The position numbers and the translations under genes were made by a program. From Geitlerinema sp. PCC 7407 (lineage in GTDB: Bacteria; Cyanobacteriota; Cyanobacteriia; PCC-7407): a stretch of DNA of 64,000 bases. Positions 46,350 to 54,438 of this stretch are shown here, one piece after another; positions within the stretch are counted from its first letter, which is position 1; every line of letters starts with the position of its first letter. Where the stretch lies: contig NC_019703.1 in assembly GCF_000317045.1 (NCBI RefSeq), positions 4,617,112-4,681,111 of the forward strand, read 5' to 3'. A model generated the notes under the pieces. The model searched no databases, had not been told where the DNA came from, and saw only the letters and a program-made list of their open reading frames with translations.

Positions 46350-47741
46350 ATGACGGGCAAACCTCTTTCTAGCAGCTTTTTGAGACTGATCTCTGCTGAC
46401 CCCCAGTCGGCTGCGTGCTACCCCCTGCTTCCCCACTACTCCATCGAGATCGGCCGCGATCCGAGCTGCCAAATCGTCCTGGACTCAGTGCTCTACGGCA
46501 TGGTTTCTCGCCGCCACGCCCTGATTCGGCCTGTGGTTGGGGGAGACGGAGACTCCCACTGGGAAATCTGCGACCTCAACAGCGCCAACGGCACCTACGT
46601 CAACGGGCAGCGCCTGCTGGGGTGTCGCAGTTTGCAGCCGGGCGATCGCATTTTGCTAGGGCAAAACGGCCCAGAATTTTTGCTCGATCGGGGACGAATG
46701 CCCCCGGCCGAGGACAGCCGATCTACCTCCTTTTCGAGGCCGGAGGCGAGCCCCAAGCCAGCCCTGTCCGCCGTGGTTTCCAGCGAGGTCCAGCTCACCC
46801 CCAAATCCACGCGCGAAGAAGCGACCTTTAGCCAGCTTTTTCCCATCTTTTCCACGGGCCGCGATCTGCCCCGCAAGGCCTACTTGCTGCCCGGCATCGT
46901 GACGGTGAGCTGCGTGGTGCTGATGTTTGCCTCCGTCGGCGACGCCATGGTGTTTAACGTGCTGCTGGCGGGCTATCTGGCCAGCGCGGCCTACTATTTC
47001 GTCTACCAGCTGTGCGGCAAACACAAGCCCTGGTGGCTGCTGGTGGGGGTGATGGGGGCCATGGTGCTGCTGCTGACCAGCCCCGTTCTGCCGGTTTTCC
47101 TAACTGTGTTTCGGGAAATCTTGCCGGGACGCCTGCCGGTGGAGGGGGAAGTAGTGAGCTTCCCGATGCTGCTGGTGCGCATGTTTTTTGGCGCCGGACT
47201 GATGGAGGAAATTCTCAAGTCTTTGCCGGTGCTGGTGCTGTGGTGGCTGGGGCGGCAGCTGCGATCGCCCTGGCGCGATCGCATCGGCATCTGGGAGCCC
47301 CTCGACGGCATATTGGTCGGGTGCGCGGCAGCCGTGGGCTTTACCCTGCTGGAAACCCTCGATCAGTACGTGCCTTCGATGATCGAAAGCGCCAGCACCG
47401 CAGACAGCTCCGGCGAGCTGCTGGGGCTCCAGCTTCTGATTCCCCGGATTTTGGGCTCCATTGCTGGGCACATGGCCTACAGCGGCTACCTGGGCTATTT
47501 CATTGGCCTGAGCGTTCTCAAGCCCGCCAATCGCTGGTCAAGCCTGAGCGTCGGCTACCTGAGCGCTGCCGGTCTGCACGCCCTGTGGAATACCACGGGC
47601 GTTGTGAGCGGCTTGATTTTGGCGGTGGTGGGGGTAGTGTCCTATGCCTTTTTGGGCGCCGCCATTCTCAAGGCCCGCGCCCTCTCGCCGACGCGATCGC
47701 AGAATTTTGCCACCCAGTTTTCCCGGCGATCGCGCCGCTAA
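46350..47741 (+). CDS. FHA domain fused to PrsW-type intramembrane protease
   Basis: 463 residues. An N-terminal FHA domain (about 30-105: IEIGRDPSCQIVL, SRRHALI, LNSANGTYVNGQRL) binds phosphothreonine. A ~60-residue linker leads to about eight TM helices with PrsW family motifs: a Glu-Glu pair in AGLMEEILKSLPV, a Glu in GFTLLETLDQY, a His in GHMAYSGYLGYF, and a His in AAGLHALWN. In Bacillus PrsW cuts the anti-sigma factor RsiW. The FHA fusion suggests that proteolysis is gated by a phosphorylated partner. The basic C-terminus (RRSRR) is cytosolic. Confidence 0.9.
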   Translation: MTGKPLSSSFLRLISADPQSAACYPLLPHYSIEIGRDPSCQIVLDSVLYGMVSRRHALIRPVVGGDGDSHWEICDLNSANGTYVNGQRLLGCRSLQPGDRILLGQNGPEFLLDRGRMPPAEDSRSTSFSRPEASPKPALSAVVSSEVQLTPKSTREEATFSQLFPIFSTGRDLPRKAYLLPGIVTVSCVVLMFASVGDAMVFNVLLAGYLASAAYYFVYQLCGKHKPWWLLVGVMGAMVLLLTSPVLPVFLTVFREILPGRLPVEGEVVSFPMLLVRMFFGAGLMEEILKSLPVLVLWWLGRQLRSPWRDRIGIWEPLDGILVGCAAAVGFTLLETLDQYVPSMIESASTADSSGELLGLQLLIPRILGSIAGHMAYSGYLGYFIGLSVLKPANRWSSLSVGYLSAAGLHALWNTTGVVSGLILAVVGVVSYAFLGAAILKARALSPTRSQNFATQFSRRSRR

Positions 47742-47897
47742 ACCCCGGCAAAATCAGCATCTTCGGACCAAATTTCGCCATCCTTCCCAAAGATCTGCCT
47801 TTTGCCAGAAATTTGGTCAGCTTACTTGGCGATCGCTGGGGATAGGGCTACGCTAGCCTCAATTGTGAGCCTCGGGCGATCGCCCGGAGGAGCGGCG

Positions 47898-48131
47898 ATG
47901 TCTACCTCCATTCCCCAAACCTGCCCCATCTGCGGCGTCAGAATCGAACCCGCCCCGGGGGGCGATCGGGTTCTGTTTTCGTCCGGTGCGCCGGGCACCC
48001 GCGCCAAGCTGTGGGCCCGCGTCTGCCGCTACGTGGACAAACCGGGCTGCATCAACCAAAACCGCGACGAGGTCGACGAGATCAAGCCCTCAGACTACTA
48101 CCACCCCGACCCCCTGTCTGGTCTGCCCTAG
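47898..48131 (+). CDS. small zinc-finger-like conserved protein
   Basis: 77 residues with CPICGVRIEPAPGGDRVLFS near the start and RVCRYVDKPGCINQNRDEVD later; four Cys (CxxC plus C...C) suit a single zinc site. The remainder is charged and soluble. It begins with an ATG behind a good GGAGGAGCGGCG ribosome site. The last 4 nt overlap the end of the convergent TRAP permease gene. Function unknown. Confidence 0.75.
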   Translation: MSTSIPQTCPICGVRIEPAPGGDRVLFSSGAPGTRAKLWARVCRYVDKPGCINQNRDEVDEIKPSDYYHPDPLSGLP

Positions 48132-49471
48132 AGCGGCTGGCTCAGGCTCGGCAAAAAATTCACCAAGCCCGGAAACACGATCACCAGCAGCAGCACCAGC
48201 AGCTGCAAAATCACGAAGGGCACCGCTCCCCGGTAAATGTCTCCCGTCGTAATCTCTGGGGGCGATACCCCGCGCAAATAAAAGAGCGCAAAGCCAAAGG
48301 GCGGGGTCAAAAATGATGTCTGGAGGTTGGTTGCCAGCACGACGCCATACCAGACCAGATCGAGATTGAGCTGCTGGGCCACCGGCACAAACAGCGGCAC
48401 CACAATAAAGGCAATCTCGAAAAAGTCGATAAAGAACCCGAGCAAAAACACCGTCAGCATACTGACCACCAGGAAGCCCACCTGGCCGCCCGGCAGGTTC
48501 GACAGCACATCGAACATGAAGCGATCGCCGTTGAGCCCGCGAAACACCAGGCTAAACGCGGTCGAGCCCAGCAGAATAAACATCACCATAGTGGTCGTGC
48601 GCAGCGTCACATCGCACACTTGGCGCAGTGACTGCCAGCTCAGCTTGCGGTTGACCGCCGCCAGCACCATCGCCCCCAGGGCTCCCACCGCTCCCGCCTC
48701 CGTCGGCGTCGCATAGCCAAAGAAAATACTGCCCAGCACCAGCAAAATCAGGGCCAAAGGCGGCAGCATCACCTGGATCATCCGCAGCCCCAGCGCCCGA
48801 CCGCCAATGTTGCGCACCTCCGGCGGCAGTGGCGGCGCCGCGTCCGGCTTGAGAAACGCCACCACCAGCACGTGGACCGCAAACACTCCCGAGATCAGCA
48901 GTCCCGGAATCACCGACCCAATGAACAGGTCCCCCACCGAAACGCCCAGCTGATCGCCCAGCACCACCAGCACGATGCTGGGCGGAATGATCTGGCCCAG
49001 AGTCCCCGACGCCGCAATTACCCCCGTCGCGAGCTGCTTGTTGTAGCCGTAGCGCAGCATGGTCGGCAGCGAAATCAGGCCCATGGCCACCACCGTCGCC
49101 GCCACGACTCCCGTCGTCGCCGCCAGCAGCGCGCCCACCAGCACCACCGCCAGGGCTAGGCCGCCCCGGACCCGGCCAAACAGAATGCCAATGGTCTCCA
49201 GCAGCCGCTCGGCAATCCCCGATCGCTCCAGCATGGAGCCCATGAAGATGAAGTAGGGAATGGCCAGGAGCGTGAAGTTGCTCATGATGCCAAAAATCCG
49301 CTGGGGCATGGCCGTCATGAAAATCGGGTCAAAGACGCCCAGGGCCACGCCCACAATGCCAAAGGCGATCGCCACCGCCCCCAGGGAGAAGGCGACCGGG
49401 TACCCCATGGACAAAAAGACCAGCGCTCCCACAAACATTGTGGGACCAAGCCATTCAAAGGGCAGACTCAT
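48128..49471 (-). CDS. TRAP transporter large permease (DctM type)
   Basis: 447 residues with about 12 TM helices. TRAP-M signatures: FTLLAIPYFIFMGSMLERSG, LLAATTGVVAATVVAMGLIS, ASGTLGQIIPPSIVLVVLGD and FFGYATPTEAGAVGALG. It is the ion-driven transport subunit and works with the small permease and a periplasmic binding protein. The 5' end overlaps the small permease gene by 17 nt, so translation is coupled. No dctP gene is in the window. Substrates of cyanobacterial TRAP systems include glutamate and other carboxylates. Confidence 0.95.
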   Translation of the reverse strand: MSLPFEWLGPTMFVGALVFLSMGYPVAFSLGAVAIAFGIVGVALGVFDPIFMTAMPQRIFGIMSNFTLLAIPYFIFMGSMLERSGIAERLLETIGILFGRVRGGLALAVVLVGALLAATTGVVAATVVAMGLISLPTMLRYGYNKQLATGVIAASGTLGQIIPPSIVLVVLGDQLGVSVGDLFIGSVIPGLLISGVFAVHVLVVAFLKPDAAPPLPPEVRNIGGRALGLRMIQVMLPPLALILLVLGSIFFGYATPTEAGAVGALGAMVLAAVNRKLSWQSLRQVCDVTLRTTTMVMFILLGSTAFSLVFRGLNGDRFMFDVLSNLPGGQVGFLVVSMLTVFLLGFFIDFFEIAFIVVPLFVPVAQQLNLDLVWYGVVLATNLQTSFLTPPFGFALFYLRGVSPPEITTGDIYRGAVPFVILQLLVLLLVIVFPGLVNFLPSLSQPL

Positions 49472-50012
49472 GCTCTTCCTCCGCTGGGGGTTGCTGAACG
49501 CCTTTTAGTACCGCAATGTTTTTGATCGCATTGGCAAAGCCCTGCAAGATCAGCAGCCCAAAGCCCACCAGAATCATGGTTTTGATCGGGTAGAGGGGCA
49601 GACCGCCTGGATCCGGCGACATTTCACGAATTTGCCAGGAGATCTTTACCGTGTCCCAGGAAACCCAGATCACCATGATGCAAAACGGAATCAGAAATCC
49701 GAGATTGCCGATCAAGTCTGCGAGGGCTTTGCGCTTGGCTGACCAGCCACTGTAAAACACATCCACCCGCACGTGCTCGTTGTGTCTGAGGCCGTAGGCC
49801 GCGCCCAGCAAAAAGACGAGGTCAAAGAGCTGCCACTGAGTCTCGATCAGGGCATTGGAGCTGAGATTTTGGCCGATGGCCTGACCGACGTAGCGCCCGA
49901 TCACGTTCCAGACGCCAATCAGCACCATCAAGAGCACCACACCGGTCATGAAGCGCCCGACATACTCATTGAGCTGATCAATCCACCTGGCTATTCGAAG
50001 CAGTTGCTGCAC
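49455..50012 (-). CDS. TRAP transporter small permease (DctQ type)
   Basis: 185 residues with four TM helices (about 17-40, 57-79, 103-125, 146-168). Characteristic are FMTGVVLLMVLIGVWNVIGR and LFDLVFLLGAAYGLRHNEHV, with RVDVFY following. I start at the GTG at 50012 with a GGAAGGA site; the open frame continues to 50321 but upstream composition is poor. It is the first gene of the TRAP pair. Confidence 0.92.
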   Translation of the reverse strand: MQQLLRIARWIDQLNEYVGRFMTGVVLLMVLIGVWNVIGRYVGQAIGQNLSSNALIETQWQLFDLVFLLGAAYGLRHNEHVRVDVFYSGWSAKRKALADLIGNLGFLIPFCIMVIWVSWDTVKISWQIREMSPDPGGLPLYPIKTMILVGFGLLILQGFANAIKNIAVLKGVQQPPAEEEHESAL

Positions 50013-50366
50013 GACGTTTCCTTCCCTAGCGTCGATGGGATGTGTTCTCGAGGGGGCGGCAAGCTGGCTCAGCGTGAGGATGGGAGCGGGCTCCCAATGA
50101 GTCATGCGCCCCGTCCCCCAAGCACCACGCAGTGAATTTGTATCCCTTGGGGGATGTTTCTCTGGAGCACTGAAGGGCAGTAGTATTTTAAGCCCTGGGT
50201 GGAGCGGCTCAGATTGAGCAGATGGGCGATCGCGATTTCCAGCGCGATAGAATTTTTCTGGGCACGCTGGTTGGTACCCACGTTCTGGGGGCGCGATCGC
50301 CGGGATCGGGGCGTCGAGCACCTGCCGTCAGCGCCTAGCCGTTGCACCCCGCTGGTCGAGGTTTCC
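50013..50366. other. intergenic region between divergent TRAP and hypothetical genes
   Basis: About 350 nt. Small hairpins (ATCCC/GGGAT near 50149, GAGC/GCTC near 50090) and HIP1 sites are seen; no recognisable promoter, regulator site or ORF. Confidence 0.35.
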
Positions 50367-50744
50367 ATGGAACTCCAAAAACAGTTGAGCCAACAGCGCG
50401 TCAAACATATTGTGAGTAGCTATCAGCTCAAGGGTGACGCTGTGGGTCAGCGGGCGCAAGCCTTTGAAGCAGTCATGGCTGCCTTGCTGAGCCGTTATCC
50501 TGCGCCGCTGATCGAGCTGGCGCTGGTAGAGACGCTCACGGAGCTGTGGCGCTCTGTGCCGCTGGTGCGGGGACAGGCATTTTTGGAGCAGGTGCAGGCC
50601 AAGCTGGTCTACTGGGAGGGGCACCCCATCGTGAGCACAGTCACCCCCCAGCAGTTTCGGCAGGTCACGGGGCTAGACCCCAGCCCCATTTTCGGATCGT
50701 CCTCGGAGCTGCCGCCCCAGGAGTCAACGGTGCCGCCGTTCTGA
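50367..50744 (+). CDS. conserved-looking soluble hypothetical protein
   Basis: 125 residues, largely helical and amphipathic (VKHIVSSYQLKGDAVGQRAQ; FEAVMAALLSRYPAPLIELA; LIELALVETLTELWRSVPLV), ending QVTGLDPSPIFGSSSELPPQ. The composition looks like a real cytosolic protein. No family recognised. The frame is open to 50199, but the ATG at 50367 fits the protein-like composition better. The last 21 nt overlap the convergent comF. Confidence 0.65.
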   Translation: MELQKQLSQQRVKHIVSSYQLKGDAVGQRAQAFEAVMAALLSRYPAPLIELALVETLTELWRSVPLVRGQAFLEQVQAKLVYWEGHPIVSTVTPQQFRQVTGLDPSPIFGSSSELPPQESTVPPF

Positions 50745-51425
50745 AGAGAGCGCGGGCCAGGGCGGACGGGAGGTGGCGATCGCCGCAATGCCATAGACCG
50801 GGTAACCGTGGTGTCTTAGGACTTGGGCAGCGGCCTGAACGGTGGCCCCAGTGGTGTAGATGTCATCGAGCAGCAAGATCGGCACAGGAGCGCTCCCCCG
50901 AAGATCGGGTCCCAGGCCAAAGGCCCCAGCCAGCTGGGCCGCGCGATCGCGACTTCCCAGGCGGTGCAGGGCCTCGGTGGAGCGCTGGCGCAGCAGCCCG
51001 CGCGATCGCAGGGGCAGTCCCGTCTGCTGACAAAACTGGCGCGCCAAGAGCTCGGCCTGGTTGTAGCCGCGCTGGCGCTGCTTGTCGGGGTGCAGCGGAA
51101 TCGGCACCACCGCCAGAGACGCCGGAAAGCGCGGGGCCTCAGCCAGCCACGCCTCGGCCAGCCAGTCTCCTAGGGGCTGCGCGATCTGGGGCTGCTGGTC
51201 GTACTTGAAGGCGGCGATCGCCCGCTTCAGCGGTCCGGTGTACTGGCCCCACACCTGCAACACCAGCCCGTCTTGGCGCCAGGTCAGGGGCGATCGCTGG
51301 CAGCGCCGGATCTGCTGCTGGCAGTCGCGGCAGAGGGTCTGGTCCGCTGGCCGCTGGCACAGCGGGCAAACAGACTTGAGAAATAGCGAGAGCAAACCAG
51401 AGAAGGCAGCGGTCCAGCGGGCCAT
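50724..51425 (-). CDS. ComF family phosphoribosyltransferase-like protein
   Basis: 233 residues. An N-terminal zinc ribbon (CPLCQRPADQTLCRDCQQQI) precedes a PRTase domain with VVPIPLHPDKQRQRGYNQAE and the PRPP loop LLLDDIYTTGATVQAAAQVL. The family takes part in DNA uptake during transformation; in naturally competent cyanobacteria ComF is needed, though its chemistry is unknown. The start is ATG at 51425 (MARWTAAF); 13 codons upstream is possible. Confidence 0.92.
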   Translation of the reverse strand: MARWTAAFSGLLSLFLKSVCPLCQRPADQTLCRDCQQQIRRCQRSPLTWRQDGLVLQVWGQYTGPLKRAIAAFKYDQQPQIAQPLGDWLAEAWLAEAPRFPASLAVVPIPLHPDKQRQRGYNQAELLARQFCQQTGLPLRSRGLLRQRSTEALHRLGSRDRAAQLAGAFGLGPDLRGSAPVPILLLDDIYTTGATVQAAAQVLRHHGYPVYGIAAIATSRPPWPALSSERRHR

Positions 51426-51509
51426 GGCACCATCCTGTTGTCTTTTTCTCAGGATGCACGCCATCAGAGAAAAACCATCAAGGCCTCACCGAGCTTTCTG
51501 CTGGAATGC

Positions 51510-51640
51510 TTCCAAGGGTGTGGAAGTCGCCCAGGAAGATCTGGGTCCAGTTCCAAGGGTGTGGAAGTTGCCAAACGGTGCCCAAAGTTGCCCAAGAAGA
51601 TCTAAGTCCAGTTCCAAGGGTGTGGAAGTTGCCGAACGGT
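51510..51640. repeat. three copies of an 18-bp repeat in larger imperfect units
   Basis: TTCCAAGGGTGTGGAAGT occurs exactly at 51510-51527, 51551-51568 and 51612-51629. The core contains the inverted pair TTCCA/TGGAA. Copies 2 and 3 are preceded by similar sequence (GAAGATCTRRGTCCAG) and followed by TGCC(A/G)AACGGTG, so the whole unit is repeated with length changes. It lies between comF and the PEP-synthase-like gene. A related but diverged TTCCA...TGGAA string is seen near 44804. Confidence 0.75.
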
Positions 51641-51769
51641 GTCTAGGGGCGATCGCCCACCGTCTTACCGCCTGACTTTGGATCCCTTGGCAGCGTGGCA
51701 GATAGGGCTGCCGTTCTCTCGGGGGAAGTCCGTACAATCAAAGGCAACACGTCCACTCTTCGTCACCCC

Positions 51770-54211
51770 GTGAGCATTCTTCATTGGCTTGGGCAGATTC
51801 CGTTCGCAGACCGAGCAGCCGTTGGGGAGGGGGCCTTTTATCTCAGCCGTCTGGGGGAAAAAGGATATCCAATCCTGCCGGGATTTGTGGTGCCAGCCCG
51901 AGCATTTCGGGGATTTTTGGAAACGATTGATTGGCTAGAACCGCTGTTTACCGATTTTTCGACCTCCTCGCTCCACCTCGATATCAACAATCCGCGACAA
52001 TTGCAGGCGATCGCCCAGCAAATTCGCCACGTTTTCCAGGCCACCGAGCTGGCAGCGGACTGGCTGGAGGCCCTCGAAGGGGCACTGCAAGAGCTGCGCG
52101 ACCAGACCACGGGGGAGATCTCAGCTCTGGTGCTGCGGCCCTCCATTGGTCTGGCCCACGCCTCGGACTCTTTTCCCAGCCTCCAGGCCCAGAGCCTGAT
52201 CGAGCCTCGGCTGTGCGCGAGTCACGTCTCCGCCGTAGCCACCATGCTCAAGGCCCTCTGGGCCAGCGCTTTTCGAGCCCAGACTTTGCTCTACTGGCAG
52301 CGCAGCGGCATTGAGCTGCAAAATATTCAGCTCGCGGTGATGGTGCAGCCAGTGCAGCCCGCGATCGCCAGCGGATTTTTGGAGATGAGCAATCAGCAGC
52401 TGGCGCTGCAAGCCTGCTGGGGCCACGAGTGGGCGCTGCTGCGGGGGGAGGTGAGCCCAGACTGCTACTGGGTCGAGCCGGGTCAGGGTACGACGCTCTA
52501 CCAACCTGGCTGGAAACCCCTAGCCTACGGCCTAGAGACTGAGATTCCTCAGGCCAGCCCGGCTCTAGAGCAGTGGTTGCCGGAGCCAAGCCCGATGATG
52601 CCCTACGTTTTAGACGCTGCTTACCAAACTCGAATGGTCCTGAGGGACGAGGTGCTAGAGCAGATCGTCCAGCTAGGGCTGCGGCTGCATGTGGCCTTTG
52701 GAAATACGTTTCGGTGGACCTGGGTGCTCGGGCGGGCAGGCCGTGAGCCGAGGCTGTGCCTGAGCCAGGTAGACGCGGCGATCGCTCCGCCCGAGCCCGT
52801 CGCGGGCCAAGCGCGATCGCTTGCCGTAGCGCTGCCATCCCCCAACGCGGCGGAGCCAAAGATCAAGCCTGCCTCGACGCCTCCTGTTCTCCAGGGCATT
52901 GCGGCGGCGCCCGGACAGGCGATCGCGCCGGTGCACGTCATCACAGAGGCTGAGCTACTTCCGTCCTCGGCCCCGGCTGGCACGATCTGGGTGGCGGCGT
53001 CCATTCACCCGGACTGGCTGCCAGCGCTGCGCCATGCAGCCGGCATCATCGCAGAGCAGGGGGGGCGGGCCAGCCACGGCGCGATTTTGGCGCGGGAGCT
53101 GGGGATTCCGGCGGTGGTGGGGGCGGCGGGGGCGCTGGAGGCGGTCCGCTCGGGCGAAGTGCTGCTGCTTGATGGCGATCGCGGCCTGGTTTTTCGATCG
53201 CCGACCCCCGAGACATCTACCGATCGCCTAGCTCAGGTGACTTTTCCCAATGGCCAGCGTCGCCCGGTAGCAGACTCCGGCGCTCCCCATCCCAAGCCAC
53301 TGCCGCCGACGGCCACCCAGATTTGGGCCGCCGTGAGCCAGGTATCGTCCCTGGAGCGGCTGCGCGATCAGCCGGTGGATGGCATTGGCCTGTTGCGCAG
53401 TGAGCTGATGCTGGTGGATCTGATGGCGGGGCGATCGCTGGCGGACTGGCTCCAGGATCCGGCGGATGTTGTGGCCCGCTTGGCCGAGCGCATTGAGCGC
53501 TTTGCGGCGGCGATCGCCCCTCGGCCCTTGTTCTACCGCAGCCTTGACCTGCGGGCCCACGAGTTTCCCCAGTTCCTCGGCGAGGGCACCAGCGCCAATC
53601 CGGTGCTGGGCCAGCGCGGGGCCTACCGCTACCAGGTTCACCCCCAGCTGTTTGAGCTGGAGCTGGCGGCCCTGGGAGCGGTGCTGGCGCGCGGGCTGGA
53701 CAATCTGCGGCTGCTGATCCCTTTTGTGCGCAGCGTGGAAGAGTTTCGGTTTTGTCGCCAGCGGGTCGAGGCGGCGGGGCTGCGCCGCCAGGGCACATTT
53801 CAGCTGTGGATCATGGCTGAAGTCCCCTCGGTGCTGTTGCTGATGGCGGACTACGTGGAGGCGGGGGTGCAGGGCTTTTCCATTGGCACCAATGATCTAA
53901 CCCAGCTGCTGCTGGGGGCCGATCGGGACGATGCCGCCCTGGCCCAAGCCTACACGGCCCAGCATCCGGCGGTGCGGCGGGCGATCGCCCAGATTCTCCA
54001 GACGGCGCGCCAGCATCGGGTGCCCTGCGCTGTGTGTGGCCAAGCGGTGACGGACTTTCCGGATTTGATCGCGGAATGGGTGCAGGCAGGAGCGACGGCC
54101 CTGGTGGTGGAGCCCGAGGCGATCGCCGCCACCCAGCGCGTCCTCTATCAGGCCGAGCAGCAGATCCTTTTACAGTGGGCTCAGCAGCAGCGACACCAAG
54201 AATCCTTCTAG
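51770..54211 (+). CDS. PEP synthase/PEP-utilising enzyme-like protein with degenerate ATP domain
   Basis: 813 residues. The N-terminal ATP-grasp (PPDK_N-like) part is diverged: VGGKxA reads VGEGAFYL, VRSSA reads LRPSI and the glycine-rich loop is missing. The swivelling His domain is intact (GGRASHGAILARELGIPAVV, His at about 455), and the C-terminal PEP/pyruvate TIM barrel keeps GIGLLRSELML, IMAEVPSVLLLMADYVEAG, FSIGTNDLTQLLLGADRD and the catalytic Cys in CAVCGQA. Phosphotransfer from His to pyruvate could work, but ATP use is doubtful. Start GTG at 51770; an upstream GTG at 51695 also keeps the frame. Confidence 0.85.
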   Translation: MSILHWLGQIPFADRAAVGEGAFYLSRLGEKGYPILPGFVVPARAFRGFLETIDWLEPLFTDFSTSSLHLDINNPRQLQAIAQQIRHVFQATELAADWLEALEGALQELRDQTTGEISALVLRPSIGLAHASDSFPSLQAQSLIEPRLCASHVSAVATMLKALWASAFRAQTLLYWQRSGIELQNIQLAVMVQPVQPAIASGFLEMSNQQLALQACWGHEWALLRGEVSPDCYWVEPGQGTTLYQPGWKPLAYGLETEIPQASPALEQWLPEPSPMMPYVLDAAYQTRMVLRDEVLEQIVQLGLRLHVAFGNTFRWTWVLGRAGREPRLCLSQVDAAIAPPEPVAGQARSLAVALPSPNAAEPKIKPASTPPVLQGIAAAPGQAIAPVHVITEAELLPSSAPAGTIWVAASIHPDWLPALRHAAGIIAEQGGRASHGAILARELGIPAVVGAAGALEAVRSGEVLLLDGDRGLVFRSPTPETSTDRLAQVTFPNGQRRPVADSGAPHPKPLPPTATQIWAAVSQVSSLERLRDQPVDGIGLLRSELMLVDLMAGRSLADWLQDPADVVARLAERIERFAAAIAPRPLFYRSLDLRAHEFPQFLGEGTSANPVLGQRGAYRYQVHPQLFELELAALGAVLARGLDNLRLLIPFVRSVEEFRFCRQRVEAAGLRRQGTFQLWIMAEVPSVLLLMADYVEAGVQGFSIGTNDLTQLLLGADRDDAALAQAYTAQHPAVRRAIAQILQTARQHRVPCAVCGQAVTDFPDLIAEWVQAGATALVVEPEAIAATQRVLYQAEQQILLQWAQQQRHQESF

Positions 54212-54438
54212 TGCTGGGTCGGTCTGCTGGGTCAAACCCCCCTTGCAAAGCACAAAACCACTCAGGGGACGCTGCTACAATCCTGTTACTCTTTTGAGGA
54301 GCCCTTGGGCACGGCCAGGTGGCAGTCCAAGGCGCGCGATCGCCCCCTTCAGGGATCGTCTCCCCTCAGCGCTGACTCGGTACTGGCGCGATCGCCCTCA
54401 GAGCGCGATCGCTGTCCCTCGCTCTCCCCTCCCGCACC

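Noticed and set aside
51510..51640. CRISPR array
   Set aside because: Only three 18-bp repeats, spacers of 23 and 43 nt that resemble each other, and no cas genes in the window.
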